Origin: Natrarchaeobius chitinivorans
GTDB lineage: Archaea; Halobacteriota; Halobacteria; Halobacteriales; Natrialbaceae
DNA length: 41,485 nucleotides
NCBI RefSeq assembly: GCF_003841505.1
Contig: NZ_REGA01000026.1
Coordinates: 1 to 41,485 of the forward strand
Direction of reading: 5' to 3'
Part shown: in pieces, positions 24,389-32,647 of the stretch
Layout of the letters: every line of letters begins with the position of its first letter
How positions within the stretch are numbered: position 1 is the stretch's first letter
Position numbers and translations under genes: made by a program
Notes under the pieces: generated by a model
The model's database searches: none
What the model was told of the DNA's origin: nothing
The model's input: the letters and a program-made list of their open reading frames with translations, nothing else

Positions 24389-25518
24389 GTGTCGGGCACC
24401 TCCGCTTCGGTGTGAGTGTCGACCTCGAGATCGGCGAGCACGGCGTTTACCGCCCCGATCGCTCGGTCGGTCTCCTCGTCGGTTCCGCAGGTGATCCTGA
24501 TACAGCCGGGGAGGCCGAAACTGGTACAGTCGCGGACGATGACGCCCCGATCCTGGAGTTTCTCGGCCACCGAACTCGCGTCGTCGACGTCCACGAGGAC
24601 GAAGTTCCCTTCGCTCGGCCAGACGTGTGCGTCGATTCGATCGCGTATCTCCGCTCGCGAGGTGCGGGCCGTCTCGACGGTCCGATCGACGTGTTCGGTA
24701 TCGTCGATCGCTGCCAGTCCCGCCCGACAGGCGAGTTCGCTCGCGGCGAACGGCGTGTTCACTCGCGTGTACGCACTCGCCCACTCGTCTGGGACGACCG
24801 CGTATCCGAGCCGAACGCCGGCGAGGCCGTAGGCCTTCGAGAACGTCCGGAGGACGGCGACGTCGTCGCGAGCGTCGTACCCGTCCCGCCCCTCGAGGAG
24901 CGCAATGGCGCTGTCGCGCTCGGCGAACTCGCCGTAGGCTTCGTCGACGACGATCAGCGTCTCCTCGTCGGTCTCCTCGGCGAGCCTCTCGATCTCCTCG
25001 AGGGGCATCGTCGAGCCGGAGGGGTTGTGCGGGCTCGTGAGCCAGATCACCCGTTCGCCGTCGTATCGCTCGAGGACCGTCTCGGCGGTCTGTGCGAAGT
25101 CGTCCGTCCGCTCGAGGGCGTACTCGTGGACCCCCCCGTGGTGAAAGCGCGCGCTCATCCCGTAGTAGGCAAAGCCCGGCGTCGGGACGAGGACGTCGTC
25201 GTCGGGCTCGAGCGTGGCCCGGTGGAGGTAATCGATCGCGCCGTCGCCGCCGTTTGCGAGCCAGATCTGCTCGTCGTTGACGCCCCAGCGGTCGGCGATC
25301 GCCTCGACGAGGTCGGCGTGGGCGGCCTTGGGGTAGGAACTCATGCTCGAGGCGTGCTCGCGGATCGCCACGGACGCGGCCGGCGACGGGCCGTGAGGGT
25401 TCTCGTTCGAGGCGAGTTTGACGAATTCGGAGGGGTCGCGCCCGAGTTCGCGGGCGACTTCTTCGATGCCCCGACCCGCCTCGTATGCGACGTGATCGGA
25501 CAGGTCGCGCGGTTGCAT
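24385..25518 (-). CDS. hisC: Histidinol-phosphate aminotransferase
   Basis: This fold-type I PLP enzyme of histidine biosynthesis has 377 residues. It has SNENPHGPSP near residue 37, ANGGDGAIDYL, TSPHNPSGS at 161-169 (PLP phosphate and Asn), VVDEAYGEF, and the PLP lysine in RTFSKAYGLAGVRLGY (Lys228). The last helix and RITCGTDEETDRAI are typical. The ATG at 25518 (MQPRDLSDHV) is chosen; the open frame upstream runs through repeat DNA. It is first in the hisC - Fap7 - CDP-alcohol transferase operon. No other his genes are in the window. Confidence 0.95.
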   Translation of the reverse strand: MQPRDLSDHVAYEAGRGIEEVARELGRDPSEFVKLASNENPHGPSPAASVAIREHASSMSSYPKAAHADLVEAIADRWGVNDEQIWLANGGDGAIDYLHRATLEPDDDVLVPTPGFAYYGMSARFHHGGVHEYALERTDDFAQTAETVLERYDGERVIWLTSPHNPSGSTMPLEEIERLAEETDEETLIVVDEAYGEFAERDSAIALLEGRDGYDARDDVAVLRTFSKAYGLAGVRLGYAVVPDEWASAYTRVNTPFAASELACRAGLAAIDDTEHVDRTVETARTSRAEIRDRIDAHVWPSEGNFVLVDVDDASSVAEKLQDRGVIVRDCTSFGLPGCIRITCGTDEETDRAIGAVNAVLADLEVDTHTEAEVPDT

Positions 25519-25593
25519 ATCCGAATTCTGTTTCCGGTGGCTCTTAAGGGTGCTTACCTGTCCGCACGGAGGCCGCTTCGGCGGCCACACCGC

Positions 25594-25759
25594 CCCGTAC
25601 GGATCGTCGCAACGATCAACCGGGGCCAGGAACGAGCACCGCTCACGCGGCCTCGACGGACGCCAGACCGGATCATACGGATCGTCGTAGATCTTTACAC
25701 GGCGATCGCTCGGATGGGATCGTCGATCACCGGCAACACGCGACAACAAACCGTATTAC
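25594..25759 (-). repeat. Two partial or variant palindromic repeats in tandem
   Basis: The copy at 25674-25759 starts CATACGGATCGTCGTAG, has an inner arm ACGGCGATCGCTC, and ends CGACAACAAACCGTATTAC. TTA at 25756-25758 is the TAA stop of the Ig-like lipoprotein gene. An extra left arm, GTACGGATCGTCGCAACGATC (25597-25617 region), lies about 80 bp further left. The two left arms and their preceding bases form an imperfect direct repeat. Confidence 0.65.
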
Positions 25760-26940
25760 TTCACGAGATCGAACGCGACCGCGAGCGGTTCGTCGCCGGG
25801 AGCGCCCCAGTAGGCAAACCGATATCTCCCCGCCTCGAGGTCCGGACAGATCTCGAGGTCCTCCCCGCGGAAGTGATCCTCGAGAATGCCCGCCTCGGTG
25901 AGTTCGAGCGTCCACTCGAACCCCTCGCCTGGTGGGTGGGAAATCCCCTCGTCGGTGTAGCCGAACGTCGCGTCGCCGATCGTTCCACGAACCTCGATCC
26001 ACCCGTCGTCGGTCGATCGCTCGAGGGAGTACTTGCTCGCGTTCCCGGTGAGGACGTGACTCGTCGAGACGTTTCGCATCCACACGTCGATCTCGTCGCC
26101 GTACTCGAACTGGAGTCGCTCCGACTCGTCGTCGCTTCGCCCCCCGTCGTCGATCCGCATCGCCAGCAGGGGTGTCCCGTCGTCGTCACGGACCTCCCCC
26201 CACGCGACGTCGTCGCCCTGACTCCAGAGCCGTTCGAACTCGTCGTCGTCGCACTCGAGAGTCGACGGAACAGCTGAGGGCTCGGTGGAAGGACGAACGA
26301 GCCCCGGGAGCAGATCCGGATCGACCAGTTCGGCGCTCGAGTCCACCTCGGTCGTCTCGCCCCAGCCGTCGGTGATCGTAAACGTGGCCGCAGTCGGGCG
26401 GTCCTCGCCGGTGACGCGGACGAGCGCCGACGGGTAGGTGACCGCCTGCCCACAGGCTTCGTCGTCGTCGCTGACGTCGACGGCTCGAGCGGTGCCGGTG
26501 ACGACCCGATCGTCGTCTCCGCCCTCGCCGGATCCGTCTCGAACGTCGACGGAGACGTCGTCGATCTCGATCTCCCCGTAACAGGTGTTCGGACCGACCG
26601 TCTGAACGACGACGACCGTCGATTCCTCGAAGTCGATCTCCGCGAACCACTCCTCGAGTCCGTCGATCTCCTCGGGATCCTCGACCGGCCAGAGCGCGTC
26701 GCGCTCGGACTCGGCGACGGAGACGAACCCCGTTCGCTCCTCGTCTGCGGCCCACAGCGGTCGCTCGAGGGACGGCCCGAGCTGGAACGTCTCGACCGTC
26801 GGAGACCCGTCTCCGTTCTCCGTCCCGTCGTCCGTCGACCCACTCCCGTTTCCAGTTCGACTCCCGAGACAGCCCGCGACCGCGGCGGTTCCGCCGGCAG
26901 CGGCGGCCACGATGGCGTCGCGTCGACCGAATCGATCCAT
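25756..26940 (-). CDS. Surface lipoprotein with Ig-like C-terminus
   Basis: This protein has 394 residues. The N-terminus MDRFGRRDAIVAAAAGGTAA with VAGC is an RR-type signal with lipobox. A linker rich in Gly, Ser and Asp follows. The middle part has two Cys (GPNTCYGEI and EACGQAVTYP), perhaps a disulfide. The last 130 residues (LLAMRIDDGGRSDDESERLQF, WMRNVSTSHVLTGNASKYSLER, GFEWTLELTEAG, FAYWGAP) resemble the intracellular-proteinase-inhibitor/Ig-like fold of immune-inhibitor-type extracellular domains. The function is unknown; the protein is lipid-anchored on the outside. The TAA stop is part of a palindromic repeat. The promoter side has AT-rich CATTTATCC about 25 bp before the ATG. Confidence 0.8.
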   Translation of the reverse strand: MDRFGRRDAIVAAAAGGTAAVAGCLGSRTGNGSGSTDDGTENGDGSPTVETFQLGPSLERPLWAADEERTGFVSVAESERDALWPVEDPEEIDGLEEWFAEIDFEESTVVVVQTVGPNTCYGEIEIDDVSVDVRDGSGEGGDDDRVVTGTARAVDVSDDDEACGQAVTYPSALVRVTGEDRPTAATFTITDGWGETTEVDSSAELVDPDLLPGLVRPSTEPSAVPSTLECDDDEFERLWSQGDDVAWGEVRDDDGTPLLAMRIDDGGRSDDESERLQFEYGDEIDVWMRNVSTSHVLTGNASKYSLERSTDDGWIEVRGTIGDATFGYTDEGISHPPGEGFEWTLELTEAGILEDHFRGEDLEICPDLEAGRYRFAYWGAPGDEPLAVAFDLVK

Positions 26941-27064
26941 ACGGTCACGTACGAAAAGAACGGATAAATGCCTTCAGGAAGGTAAAATGGGTATTGTTCC
27001 TTGTGAATGGTCCACGGACGGCCGTCGGCTGGCGGCGACTCTCCCAGCGCGAGCGGTTGGACCG

Positions 27065-28141
27065 CTATCGGTCCGGGGTCGGGGCCTCGCTCGAGCGTTC
27101 GGTCGAGACGCCGCGCCGGTGGACGATCCCCGTGTTGTTCGCTACGTTCTCGGTGATCGACCGGAACGCGTCGCCCGTCTCGCCGTCGTCCTCGAGGACC
27201 GTGGGTTTCCCGCCGTCGCCGCCCTCGCGGACGGTCGGGTCGAGCGGGATCGAGCCGAGAAACGGCATCTCGTGGGTGTCGGCGAACTCCTCGCCGCCGC
27301 CGGAGCCGAAGATGTCGTGGTCGCTTCCGCAGTCCGGACAGGCGAACGTCGACATGTTCTCGGCGACGCCGAGGACGACCGTCTCGTGTTTGGCGAACAT
27401 CTCGAGGCCCTTGCGGGCGTCGTCGAGCGCGACGTCCTGGGGAGTCGTGACGATCACCGCGCCCGTCACGGGCATCGTCTGGAGCATCGTCAGCTGGGTG
27501 TCGCCCGTCCCCGGCGGGAGGTCGACGACGAGGTAATCCAGGTGGCCCCACTCGACGTCCTCGGTCAACTGGGTGATCACCTTGTGGACCATCGGACCTC
27601 GCCAGATGACCGGGTCGTCTTCGCCGGTGAGAAACGCCATGCTCATCAGCTTCACGCCGTACTTCTCGGGGGGGACGAGCGTCTCGTCTTCGGTGGCCAT
27701 CGGCGGCTCGTCGGCGTCGACCATCCGCGGCACGTTGGGTCCGTAGACGTCGGCGTCGAAGAGGCCGACGCGCGCGCCCAGTTGTGAGAGGCCGGCCGCG
27801 AGGTTGACCGCGACGGTCGACTTGCCGACGCCGCCTTTCCCCGAGGCGACCGCGATGACGTTCTTGACGTTCGCCAACACCTGTTCGTCGCCCTCGAAGT
27901 CGTCCCGGTCGGGGATGCTCGCGGAGAGATCGGGATCGACGCCCTCTTCGAGGAGGATCTCCCGGATCTCTCCCGCGATGGCGGTCTCCGCCGGCGAGTA
28001 CGGCGCGCCGAGCGCGAGGTCGATCTCGACCGCGTCGCCGTCGACCTCGATCTCGTTGACCAGCCCGAGCGAGACGATATCGTCGCCCAGTTCCGGATCC
28101 TCGACCGTACGGAGGCGCTCGAGAACGGCGTCTTCGTCCAT
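27065..28141 (-). CDS. apbC: Mrp/ApbC-type P-loop ATPase, Fe-S cluster carrier
   Basis: This 358-residue protein has an N-terminal MIP18/DUF59 domain (about 1-85, VLERLRTVEDPELGDDIVSLGL) and a SIMIBI ATPase domain with deviant Walker A GKGGVGKS at 101-108, LFDADVYGPNVPRM, and VVDLPPGTGDTQLT. The pair of cysteines in CPDCGSDHDIFG, near residue 270, forms the Fe-S binding CxxC. It binds and transfers 4Fe-4S clusters to target enzymes in the cytosol. The C-terminal 30 residues are a polar tail. The ATG at 28141 is clear. The gene stands alone on the minus strand. Confidence 0.94.
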   Translation of the reverse strand: MDEDAVLERLRTVEDPELGDDIVSLGLVNEIEVDGDAVEIDLALGAPYSPAETAIAGEIREILLEEGVDPDLSASIPDRDDFEGDEQVLANVKNVIAVASGKGGVGKSTVAVNLAAGLSQLGARVGLFDADVYGPNVPRMVDADEPPMATEDETLVPPEKYGVKLMSMAFLTGEDDPVIWRGPMVHKVITQLTEDVEWGHLDYLVVDLPPGTGDTQLTMLQTMPVTGAVIVTTPQDVALDDARKGLEMFAKHETVVLGVAENMSTFACPDCGSDHDIFGSGGGEEFADTHEMPFLGSIPLDPTVREGGDGGKPTVLEDDGETGDAFRSITENVANNTGIVHRRGVSTERSSEAPTPDR

Positions 28142-28227
28142 GTGCGTAGGTGCCGCCGGGCGTCGAAAAGGGTTGTGTTCGCTTCTCGAGGAACGGATAT
28201 CCTCGTAGCCACGACGACGACCGGCGA

Positions 28228-28551
28228 CTACCCCTCGAAATCGAACCGCGGCCCGCCGTAGGTCGGGGGGTCCGGCTCGAGTTCGACACCCTGCTCGAAG
28301 CGCACGAAATTGAGATAGAACGGCCGGCCGCAGCCGTCGACCGGTTCCCCCTCGAGATCGGTGACGGGGCCGTCCTCGCCGCAGACGAAGGCGATCCCGT
28401 CTGCTTCCTCGAGGTCGTCGTCTTCCGGCTCGGCGTACTCCCAGCCCGCCTGTGCGAGCGTCGTCACCGATCGGTCCGCGAGGTCGGCGGCGCGCTCGAC
28501 GCTCGTCACTGCACCGCAGTGCGGACAGGTGTACCGGACGGTGACCGTCAT
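28228..28551 (-). CDS. Zinc-ribbon protein, 107 aa
   Basis: The start MTVTVRYTCPHCGAVTSVERA contains one knuckle (CPHC). A second set, FVCGEDG...DGCGRPFYLNFVRFEQG, supplies further cysteines (C near 56 and C near 74). The sequence between them is acidic. I read it as a conserved haloarchaeal zinc-binding protein of unknown function. It lies 86 bp upstream of apbC and on the same strand, which makes some link with Fe-S or metal chemistry possible but not shown. Confidence 0.7.
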   Translation of the reverse strand: MTVTVRYTCPHCGAVTSVERAADLADRSVTTLAQAGWEYAEPEDDDLEEADGIAFVCGEDGPVTDLEGEPVDGCGRPFYLNFVRFEQGVELEPDPPTYGGPRFDFEG

Positions 28552-28576
28552 GAGTAGTCGATCCGAGGAGCCGACG

Positions 28577-29452
28577 CTACTTAACGTCGTTCTCGAGGAC
28601 GACGACGAGTTCGGTTTCCCGCCCGAATCTGACCGTCACGGTTCCGCGCCGCGGCCGATAGCCGTCAGCCTCGGCTACCAGGGGGTGGCGACCGTGCTCG
28701 AGGTCGGCTTCGAACGCTCCATCGGGAGCGACCGAAATCGGTTCCCCGCCGATACGGAGGGTCGCACCGCTTACCGCCTCGTCCCGCTGGTCGACGACCC
28801 GGCCGGCAACCCGTCCGGTCGACGGAATCGTGCGGTCGCCTTCCTCGAGTTCCACCCACGCGAGTTCGCTCTCACCCGCTTCGACGTACACCTCCTGGTA
28901 ACCGTCGTCGTAACCCGCGACGTCGGTGACGCGAACCTCCCACCAGCCCTCGCTCACTCTGAACCCGCGCTGCCAGTTGTCGTAATCCGGGATCGCCCCG
29001 TTCGGCGCGTCCGCGTAGTACTCTTCGTCGCCGTAGACGGTGACGTGACACGGGATGGTCGATCCGCCGCCGACCTCCGTCGCGTACACCTGGAGTTCGC
29101 CGGTCTCGTCGCTCCACGTCCGGTCGAGTGTGACGTCGACCGTCACGGTTTCGTCCTCGCCGAGAGCGATCCGACTCGACCACGACCGGTAGCCGTCAGC
29201 CTCGACCTCGAGGAGCGCCTCGCCCGCGTCGGTTCTGAGTTCAAAACGGCCGTCTTCGCCCGTCGTATCCTCGTTCCCCTCGAGGGAGACCGTCGCCTCT
29301 TCGACCGGTTCGCCGAAGTGCGAAACCGTTCCGGCGACACGGCGTTCGCCGCCGTCTGCCGTGGCTGCAGCCGAACCGATCGCGGTCGCGCCGAGGAGGC
29401 TCACACCGGCAAATCCCGCGCCCGTCAACAGTGATCGTCGATCGCGTCTCAT
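28577..29452 (-). CDS. Exported protein with carboxypeptidase-regulatory-like domains
   Basis: About 291 residues. The N-terminus MRRDRRSLLTGAGFAGVSLLG is a twin-arginine signal with an AAATA-type cleavage region and no lipobox Cys, so it is probably released or held non-covalently. Two domains of the carboxypeptidase-regulatory/transthyretin-like type follow: VAGTVSHFGEPVEEATVSLEG at about 43-120, and VAGRVVDQRDEAVSGATLRIGG at about 210-290. The middle region has aromatic residues (WWEVRVTDVAGYDDGYQEVYV). Such domains are structural modules of surface proteins. The start at 29452 is chosen over GTG-type codons four residues upstream. Confidence 0.8.
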   Translation of the reverse strand: MRRDRRSLLTGAGFAGVSLLGATAIGSAAATADGGERRVAGTVSHFGEPVEEATVSLEGNEDTTGEDGRFELRTDAGEALLEVEADGYRSWSSRIALGEDETVTVDVTLDRTWSDETGELQVYATEVGGGSTIPCHVTVYGDEEYYADAPNGAIPDYDNWQRGFRVSEGWWEVRVTDVAGYDDGYQEVYVEAGESELAWVELEEGDRTIPSTGRVAGRVVDQRDEAVSGATLRIGGEPISVAPDGAFEADLEHGRHPLVAEADGYRPRRGTVTVRFGRETELVVVLENDVK

Positions 29453-29581
29453 GGTAACCAGCACGGAAAAGTGGACATCCGGGCATAGGCTTTCCGTAAC
29501 CGGGATCTACACACGAACCTGATACTCGATATTACTCGACGTTCACAACTTTTGACCGGCGAAGGCGAGTGCCGTCCGTGT

Positions 29582-29662
29582 CTCTTATACAGCTGTCAGT
29601 CACTTCCGAAGATTGGGTGCCGTCCCACGGTCTCCGGTACACCGTGATAGCAATCCGTCTCA
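29582..29662 (-). repeat. Degenerate stop-codon-overlapping palindromic repeat
   Basis: The right arm ATAGCAATCCGTCTCA ends in the stop codon (TCA 29660-29662) of the small zinc-protein gene. The left arm CTTATACAGCTGTCAG is diverged. The core GGGTGCCGTCCCACGG and CTCCGGT resembles the 9052-9138 copy. Confidence 0.6.
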
Positions 29663-29824
29663 CTCGAGCAGGTCGTCGGCACTGTCGGGCCGTGGATCCG
29701 CGACGACGCCGTCCTGGCGACCGAGGACGCGGCCGTGAGGGGCACAGACGAGACGATTGTCGTCCCAGGGGATGTGCAGTTCGATGGCTGCAGGTCGATC
29801 ACAACCGTCCTCGGAGCACTCCAT
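29660..29824 (-). CDS. Tiny Cys-containing protein, 54 aa
   Basis: The ORF runs from ATG 29824 to TGA 29660. The translation begins MECSEDGCDRPAAIELHIPW and continues DDNRLVCAPHGRVLGRQDGVV, with an acidic end DSADDLLE. Cys3, Cys8, Cys33 and His36 form a plausible zinc site (C-x4-C...C-x2-H). The sequence is strongly protein-like, acidic at the end, and of the style of small haloarchaeal zinc-finger proteins. The overlapping frame at 29596-29880 is basic and lower in quality. The stop codon is the end of a degenerate palindromic repeat, as for other genes here. Confidence 0.68.
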   Translation of the reverse strand: MECSEDGCDRPAAIELHIPWDDNRLVCAPHGRVLGRQDGVVADPRPDSADDLLE

Positions 29825-29970
29825 ACGAATGCCAACGAGGGAAACGAGTTCAGTGTTTCTCCCGTGGCGTCGATCGTCACCGTCCGGCGTCGTTTCCGGC
29901 GGCGTTTTTCTCAGTGAGGATTGTCAGAATGCTAGTTCTGTTCAGGTGTTTGTTCATTGACGCATGCCAC

Positions 29971-29980
29971 TTGCTTATAC
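29971..29980 (+). promoter_or_regulatory. TATA box of the HalOD1 gene
   Basis: TTGCTTATAC lies 25 bp before the ATG at 30005, the spacing of a leaderless haloarchaeal promoter. Confidence 0.55.
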
Positions 29981-30004
29981 CGGTGAGAGAACTAGAACGG
30001 ATAC

Positions 30005-30268
30005 ATGGATTCCATTTCCCCGCGACGGTCGGTCGACATGGTTACCTACGAGGTCGTCCGAACGATCGCCGAGCGCGAAGACATCAATCCGACCGAGCTG
30101 GATCCGCCCCTCCACACGGCAATCAATACCGAGGCAGTCAACCAGCTGTTCGAACCGACCACAGACGGATCCCGTAGCGGGTCGGTCTGGTTCGAGTACG
30201 GCGGGTGGACCGTTCGCGTACTCGTCGACGACTCCATCGACGTGAAACTCAGCGAAGCGGATCCGTAA
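30005..30268 (+). CDS. HalOD1 output-domain protein, 87 aa
   Basis: It is a stand-alone copy of the haloarchaeal output domain HalOD1. The pattern is SVDMVTYEVVRTIAEREDINPTELDPPLHTAINTEAVNQLFEP, then GSVWFEYGGWTVRVLVDD and a final VKLSEADP. The domain is frequently fused to response regulators or found alone in haloarchaea; its biochemical role is unknown. The first 10 residues precede the domain. It is transcribed from a clear promoter, with no receiver or kinase gene beside it. Confidence 0.85.
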   Translation: MDSISPRRSVDMVTYEVVRTIAEREDINPTELDPPLHTAINTEAVNQLFEPTTDGSRSGSVWFEYGGWTVRVLVDDSIDVKLSEADP

Positions 30269-30323
30269 CGGCCGCCGAGTAGTCGACTACTCGCATCGAC
30301 GGGCGACGGCCTCGAGCGGCCGA

Positions 30324-30815
30324 TCAAAGCAAAAAGACGGCGACGAGGAATCCGAGCAGGATCGACAGGGTCAACAGGAACTGGATCGCCGTCGACGCGA
30401 GGATACCGACCGTCGCGTACAGCGCCGAACGGGCGCTGCGGTCGAGGGCACCATTTCTGGCGTACTCGAGGACGAAGACGGTCCCGAAGAGGCCGACCAG
30501 CAGGCCGACCGGACCGGAAACGAGCATGAGAACGATGCCGACGACGGCGGCGCTTCCGGTCGTGATCCACGAGGCACCGCCGGCCCGGGCAGCGATCGAA
30601 CCGCCGAAGAACTCGGCGAGCAGCGTCAGGATACCGAGCGCCGTGAGGACGACGAGTGCGACCGCTCCCGGCTCTGTGAACCCCGAGTGCCACCAGTAGA
30701 GGTACAGCCCCGACAGCGAGAGCAATCCGCCGGGGACGAGCGGTATCAGGGTGCCGAGGATGCCGCCGGCGAGCAACGCGATCGCGAGGACAGCGACGAC
30801 CTCCATCGTGCTCAC
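30324..30815 (-). CDS. DUF456 family membrane protein
   Basis: This protein has about 163 residues and five or six hydrophobic helices. The start region MEVVAVLAIALLAGGILGTLIPLVPGGLLSLSGLYLYWWHSG is the DUF456 signature, with the P-x-x-P-G-x-L element. A second copy-like region follows (ITTGSAAVVGIVLMLVSGPVGLLVGLFGTVFVLEY). The function is unknown. Three starts are possible: GTG 30815 (used here), ATG 30806 and ATG 30833. The gene converges on the HalOD1 gene with 55 bp between stops. Confidence 0.85.
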   Translation of the reverse strand: MSTMEVVAVLAIALLAGGILGTLIPLVPGGLLSLSGLYLYWWHSGFTEPGAVALVVLTALGILTLLAEFFGGSIAARAGGASWITTGSAAVVGIVLMLVSGPVGLLVGLFGTVFVLEYARNGALDRSARSALYATVGILASTAIQFLLTLSILLGFLVAVFLL

Positions 30816-30900
30816 TCGGAGGAGGTATCGCATCAAAGACCTGTCGTTCGACGCCGTTCGATACCGCGCCAACGGCCGATCGGTCCGACCGAGACGTCGG

Positions 30901-31599
30901 TCAGTCCGCTCCCCGCCGACGGTGGAGCCACAGTCCGCCGACGGCGAGGGCGCCGACGGCGGCGACCAGCGCCGCAGCGGGGATCACCACCCACTCCATC
31001 GAAGCGTTCGACCGGTGGTGTGGCGGGCCGAGGGTCACCACGTAGTAGGTACCGTCGTCGACGACGATCATCCGTCCCGGGGTGTCGCCGGGGTACTCGA
31101 CCGGTTCGCCGGTTTCGATCGTCTCCCGAATGGGTTCGGGGGCGTCCTCGAGGTCGACCGCCAGTTCGTCGGCGATGGATTCCGGATCGCGTTCGGTGGT
31201 TTCGACGACGACCTGCTCTCCGTCGATGTCGGCGTCGAACTCGTAGAACGCCCCCTCGAAGCGGACGAAATCGTATCGCTCGTCGCCCAGGAACGTGTAC
31301 TGGTCGGACGCGTTCTCGATCGTTCCCTCGTAGCGGCCGTCTTCGGCCGCGATCACGAGTGCGTCGCGGACTTCGTCTCTCGGCGGACTGGAGAGATCCG
31401 CATCGTGAATGCTCGGGCCACTCGCGAGTTCCTCGTGGTCGGTTTCGGGATCGAACTCGGTCGCAGAAAGCGATGGAATACCGGCGAGGCCGACGACGCT
31501 GAACGCGACCAGCGCCGCCAGCAGGACGGCGACACAACCGAGCGTGAGTCGGAGGCGAAATCGATCTCGTCCGGGGTGGATGGAGGGCGGCAGGGACAT
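30901..31599 (-). CDS. Membrane-anchored protein with large external domain, 232 aa
   Basis: An N-terminal helix (LRLTLGCVAVLLAALVAFSVVGLAG) and a C-terminal helix (WVVIPAAALVAAVGALAVGGLWL) flank about 155 residues of acidic, soluble sequence. The soluble part has segments DALVIAAEDGRYEGTIENASDQY, FVRFEGAFYEFDADIDGEQVVV and RMIVVDDGTYYVVTLGP. The protein ends HRRRGAD. I do not recognise a named family. It is probably extracytoplasmic and tethered at both ends. The start at 31599 (MSLPPSIHPGRDRF) is likely; MGVLERTTC nine codons upstream is the alternative. Confidence 0.7.
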   Translation of the reverse strand: MSLPPSIHPGRDRFRLRLTLGCVAVLLAALVAFSVVGLAGIPSLSATEFDPETDHEELASGPSIHDADLSSPPRDEVRDALVIAAEDGRYEGTIENASDQYTFLGDERYDFVRFEGAFYEFDADIDGEQVVVETTERDPESIADELAVDLEDAPEPIRETIETGEPVEYPGDTPGRMIVVDDGTYYVVTLGPPHHRSNASMEWVVIPAAALVAAVGALAVGGLWLHRRRGAD

Positions 31600-31804
31600 G
31601 CACGTCGTTCTCTCGAGAACGCCCATATACGTATCGGACTCTCAACGTGTTTCGAGCGGACCGGTGGACGCGGCGGCCGACATCACCGGTCGACGCTGCG
31701 GCCGACGGCGGTGTCGCGACCGATACGTCGATCGGGCCGGAACCGATCCGAAGAGCGCCCAAATCTGATCTGAAGAGTGCCGAACCCTACGTTCGATCAG
31801 CACC

Positions 31805-31812
31805 GTTATACC
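31805..31812 (+). promoter_or_regulatory. TATA-like box of the SDR gene
   Basis: GTTATACC lies about 25 bp before the ATG at 31835, consistent with a leaderless promoter. The 31600-31804 stretch upstream has no gene; it contains an imperfect direct repeat GATCCGAAGAGCGCC / GATCTGAAGAGTGCC. Confidence 0.5.
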
Positions 31813-31834
31813 GTCCCTTCGAAAACGGGGCCGT

Positions 31835-32557
31835 ATGCAGCGAGCGATCATCGTCGGCGCGTCGTCGGGCATCGGGGAAGCGCTGGCTCGCGAACTCGCC
31901 TCGGAGGGCTACGAGGTCGGGCTGGCGGCTCGACGGCGAGAACGGATGACGCGGATCGGTTCCGAGTTGCCGACGAAAGCCTACGTCGCGGCGATGGACG
32001 TCGCGGACACAGCGGACGCACGCGAGGCGTTCGCCGATCTCGTCGCGGCGATGGGGTCGGTCGATCTCGTCGTCCTCAGCGCTGGCGTCGGCCACCTGAA
32101 CCGTGACCTCGAGTGGGAGCCGGAACGGGAGACGATCGCCGTCAACGTCCGGGGCTTTACCGCGATCGCGACCGCCGCGATGGACCACTTCGAATCCCGG
32201 GGTGGCGGACACCTGGTCGGTATCTCCTCCGTCGGCGCGATCTTCGGAAACCCCGGCGCACCGGCGTACAACGCCTCGAAGGCGTTCGTCTCGACGTACC
32301 TCGAGGGACTCCGGAACCGACAGGTCGACCGCGAAACCGACGTAACGGTCACTACCGTCGAACCCGGATTCGTCGATACCGAGATGGCGATGGGCGAGAA
32401 CCTGTTCTGGATGGCCTCCCCCGAAACCGCCGCCCACCAGATCGCTCGAGCGATCCGCAAGCGACGGACTCACGTCTACGTCACCCGGCGCTGGCGACTC
32501 GTCGCGTGGCTGCTGAAGGCGATGCCGGAACCGATCACTCGGCGCGTCATTTCGTAG
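31835..32557 (+). CDS. Short-chain dehydrogenase/reductase
   Basis: This 240-residue classical SDR has the NAD(P)-binding GASSGIGEAL at residues 8-17, LAARRRERM (Arg after the second strand suggests NADP), VLSAGVGH, the catalytic Ser in VGISSVGA, and YNASK with the catalytic Tyr and Lys. EPGFVDTEM follows. The C-terminus has a basic amphipathic segment (RRWRLVAWLLKAMPEP), like SDRs that sit on the membrane. The substrate cannot be told from sequence. The Yip1 gene follows in the same direction after 90 bp, but a separate AT-rich promoter-like stretch precedes it. Confidence 0.92.
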   Translation: MQRAIIVGASSGIGEALARELASEGYEVGLAARRRERMTRIGSELPTKAYVAAMDVADTADAREAFADLVAAMGSVDLVVLSAGVGHLNRDLEWEPERETIAVNVRGFTAIATAAMDHFESRGGGHLVGISSVGAIFGNPGAPAYNASKAFVSTYLEGLRNRQVDRETDVTVTTVEPGFVDTEMAMGENLFWMASPETAAHQIARAIRKRRTHVYVTRRWRLVAWLLKAMPEPITRRVIS

Positions 32558-32647
32558 GTGACGGGGGCCGCCCGGCCCCCTCGAGCGTTCGTCTCCCGAT
32601 GAAATTTGAAAAGACATTTACTATCAACCTGTGGACCTGTTGGCACG

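Noticed and set aside
24412..26277. 621-codon plus-strand frame
   Set aside because: It is antisense to hisC and the Ig-like lipoprotein, crosses the repeat DNA between them, and shows no family motif.
25761..28289. 842-codon open frame on the minus strand
   Set aside because: It is Arg-, Ser- and Pro-rich nonsense and overlaps the Ig-like lipoprotein and apbC genes in a different frame. Long open shadow frames are expected at this GC content.
29596..29880. 94-codon minus-strand frame
   Set aside because: It overlaps the 54-residue zinc protein in another frame and its sequence is low in acidic residues and without motif; the shorter frame has the cysteine pattern and a natural stop.
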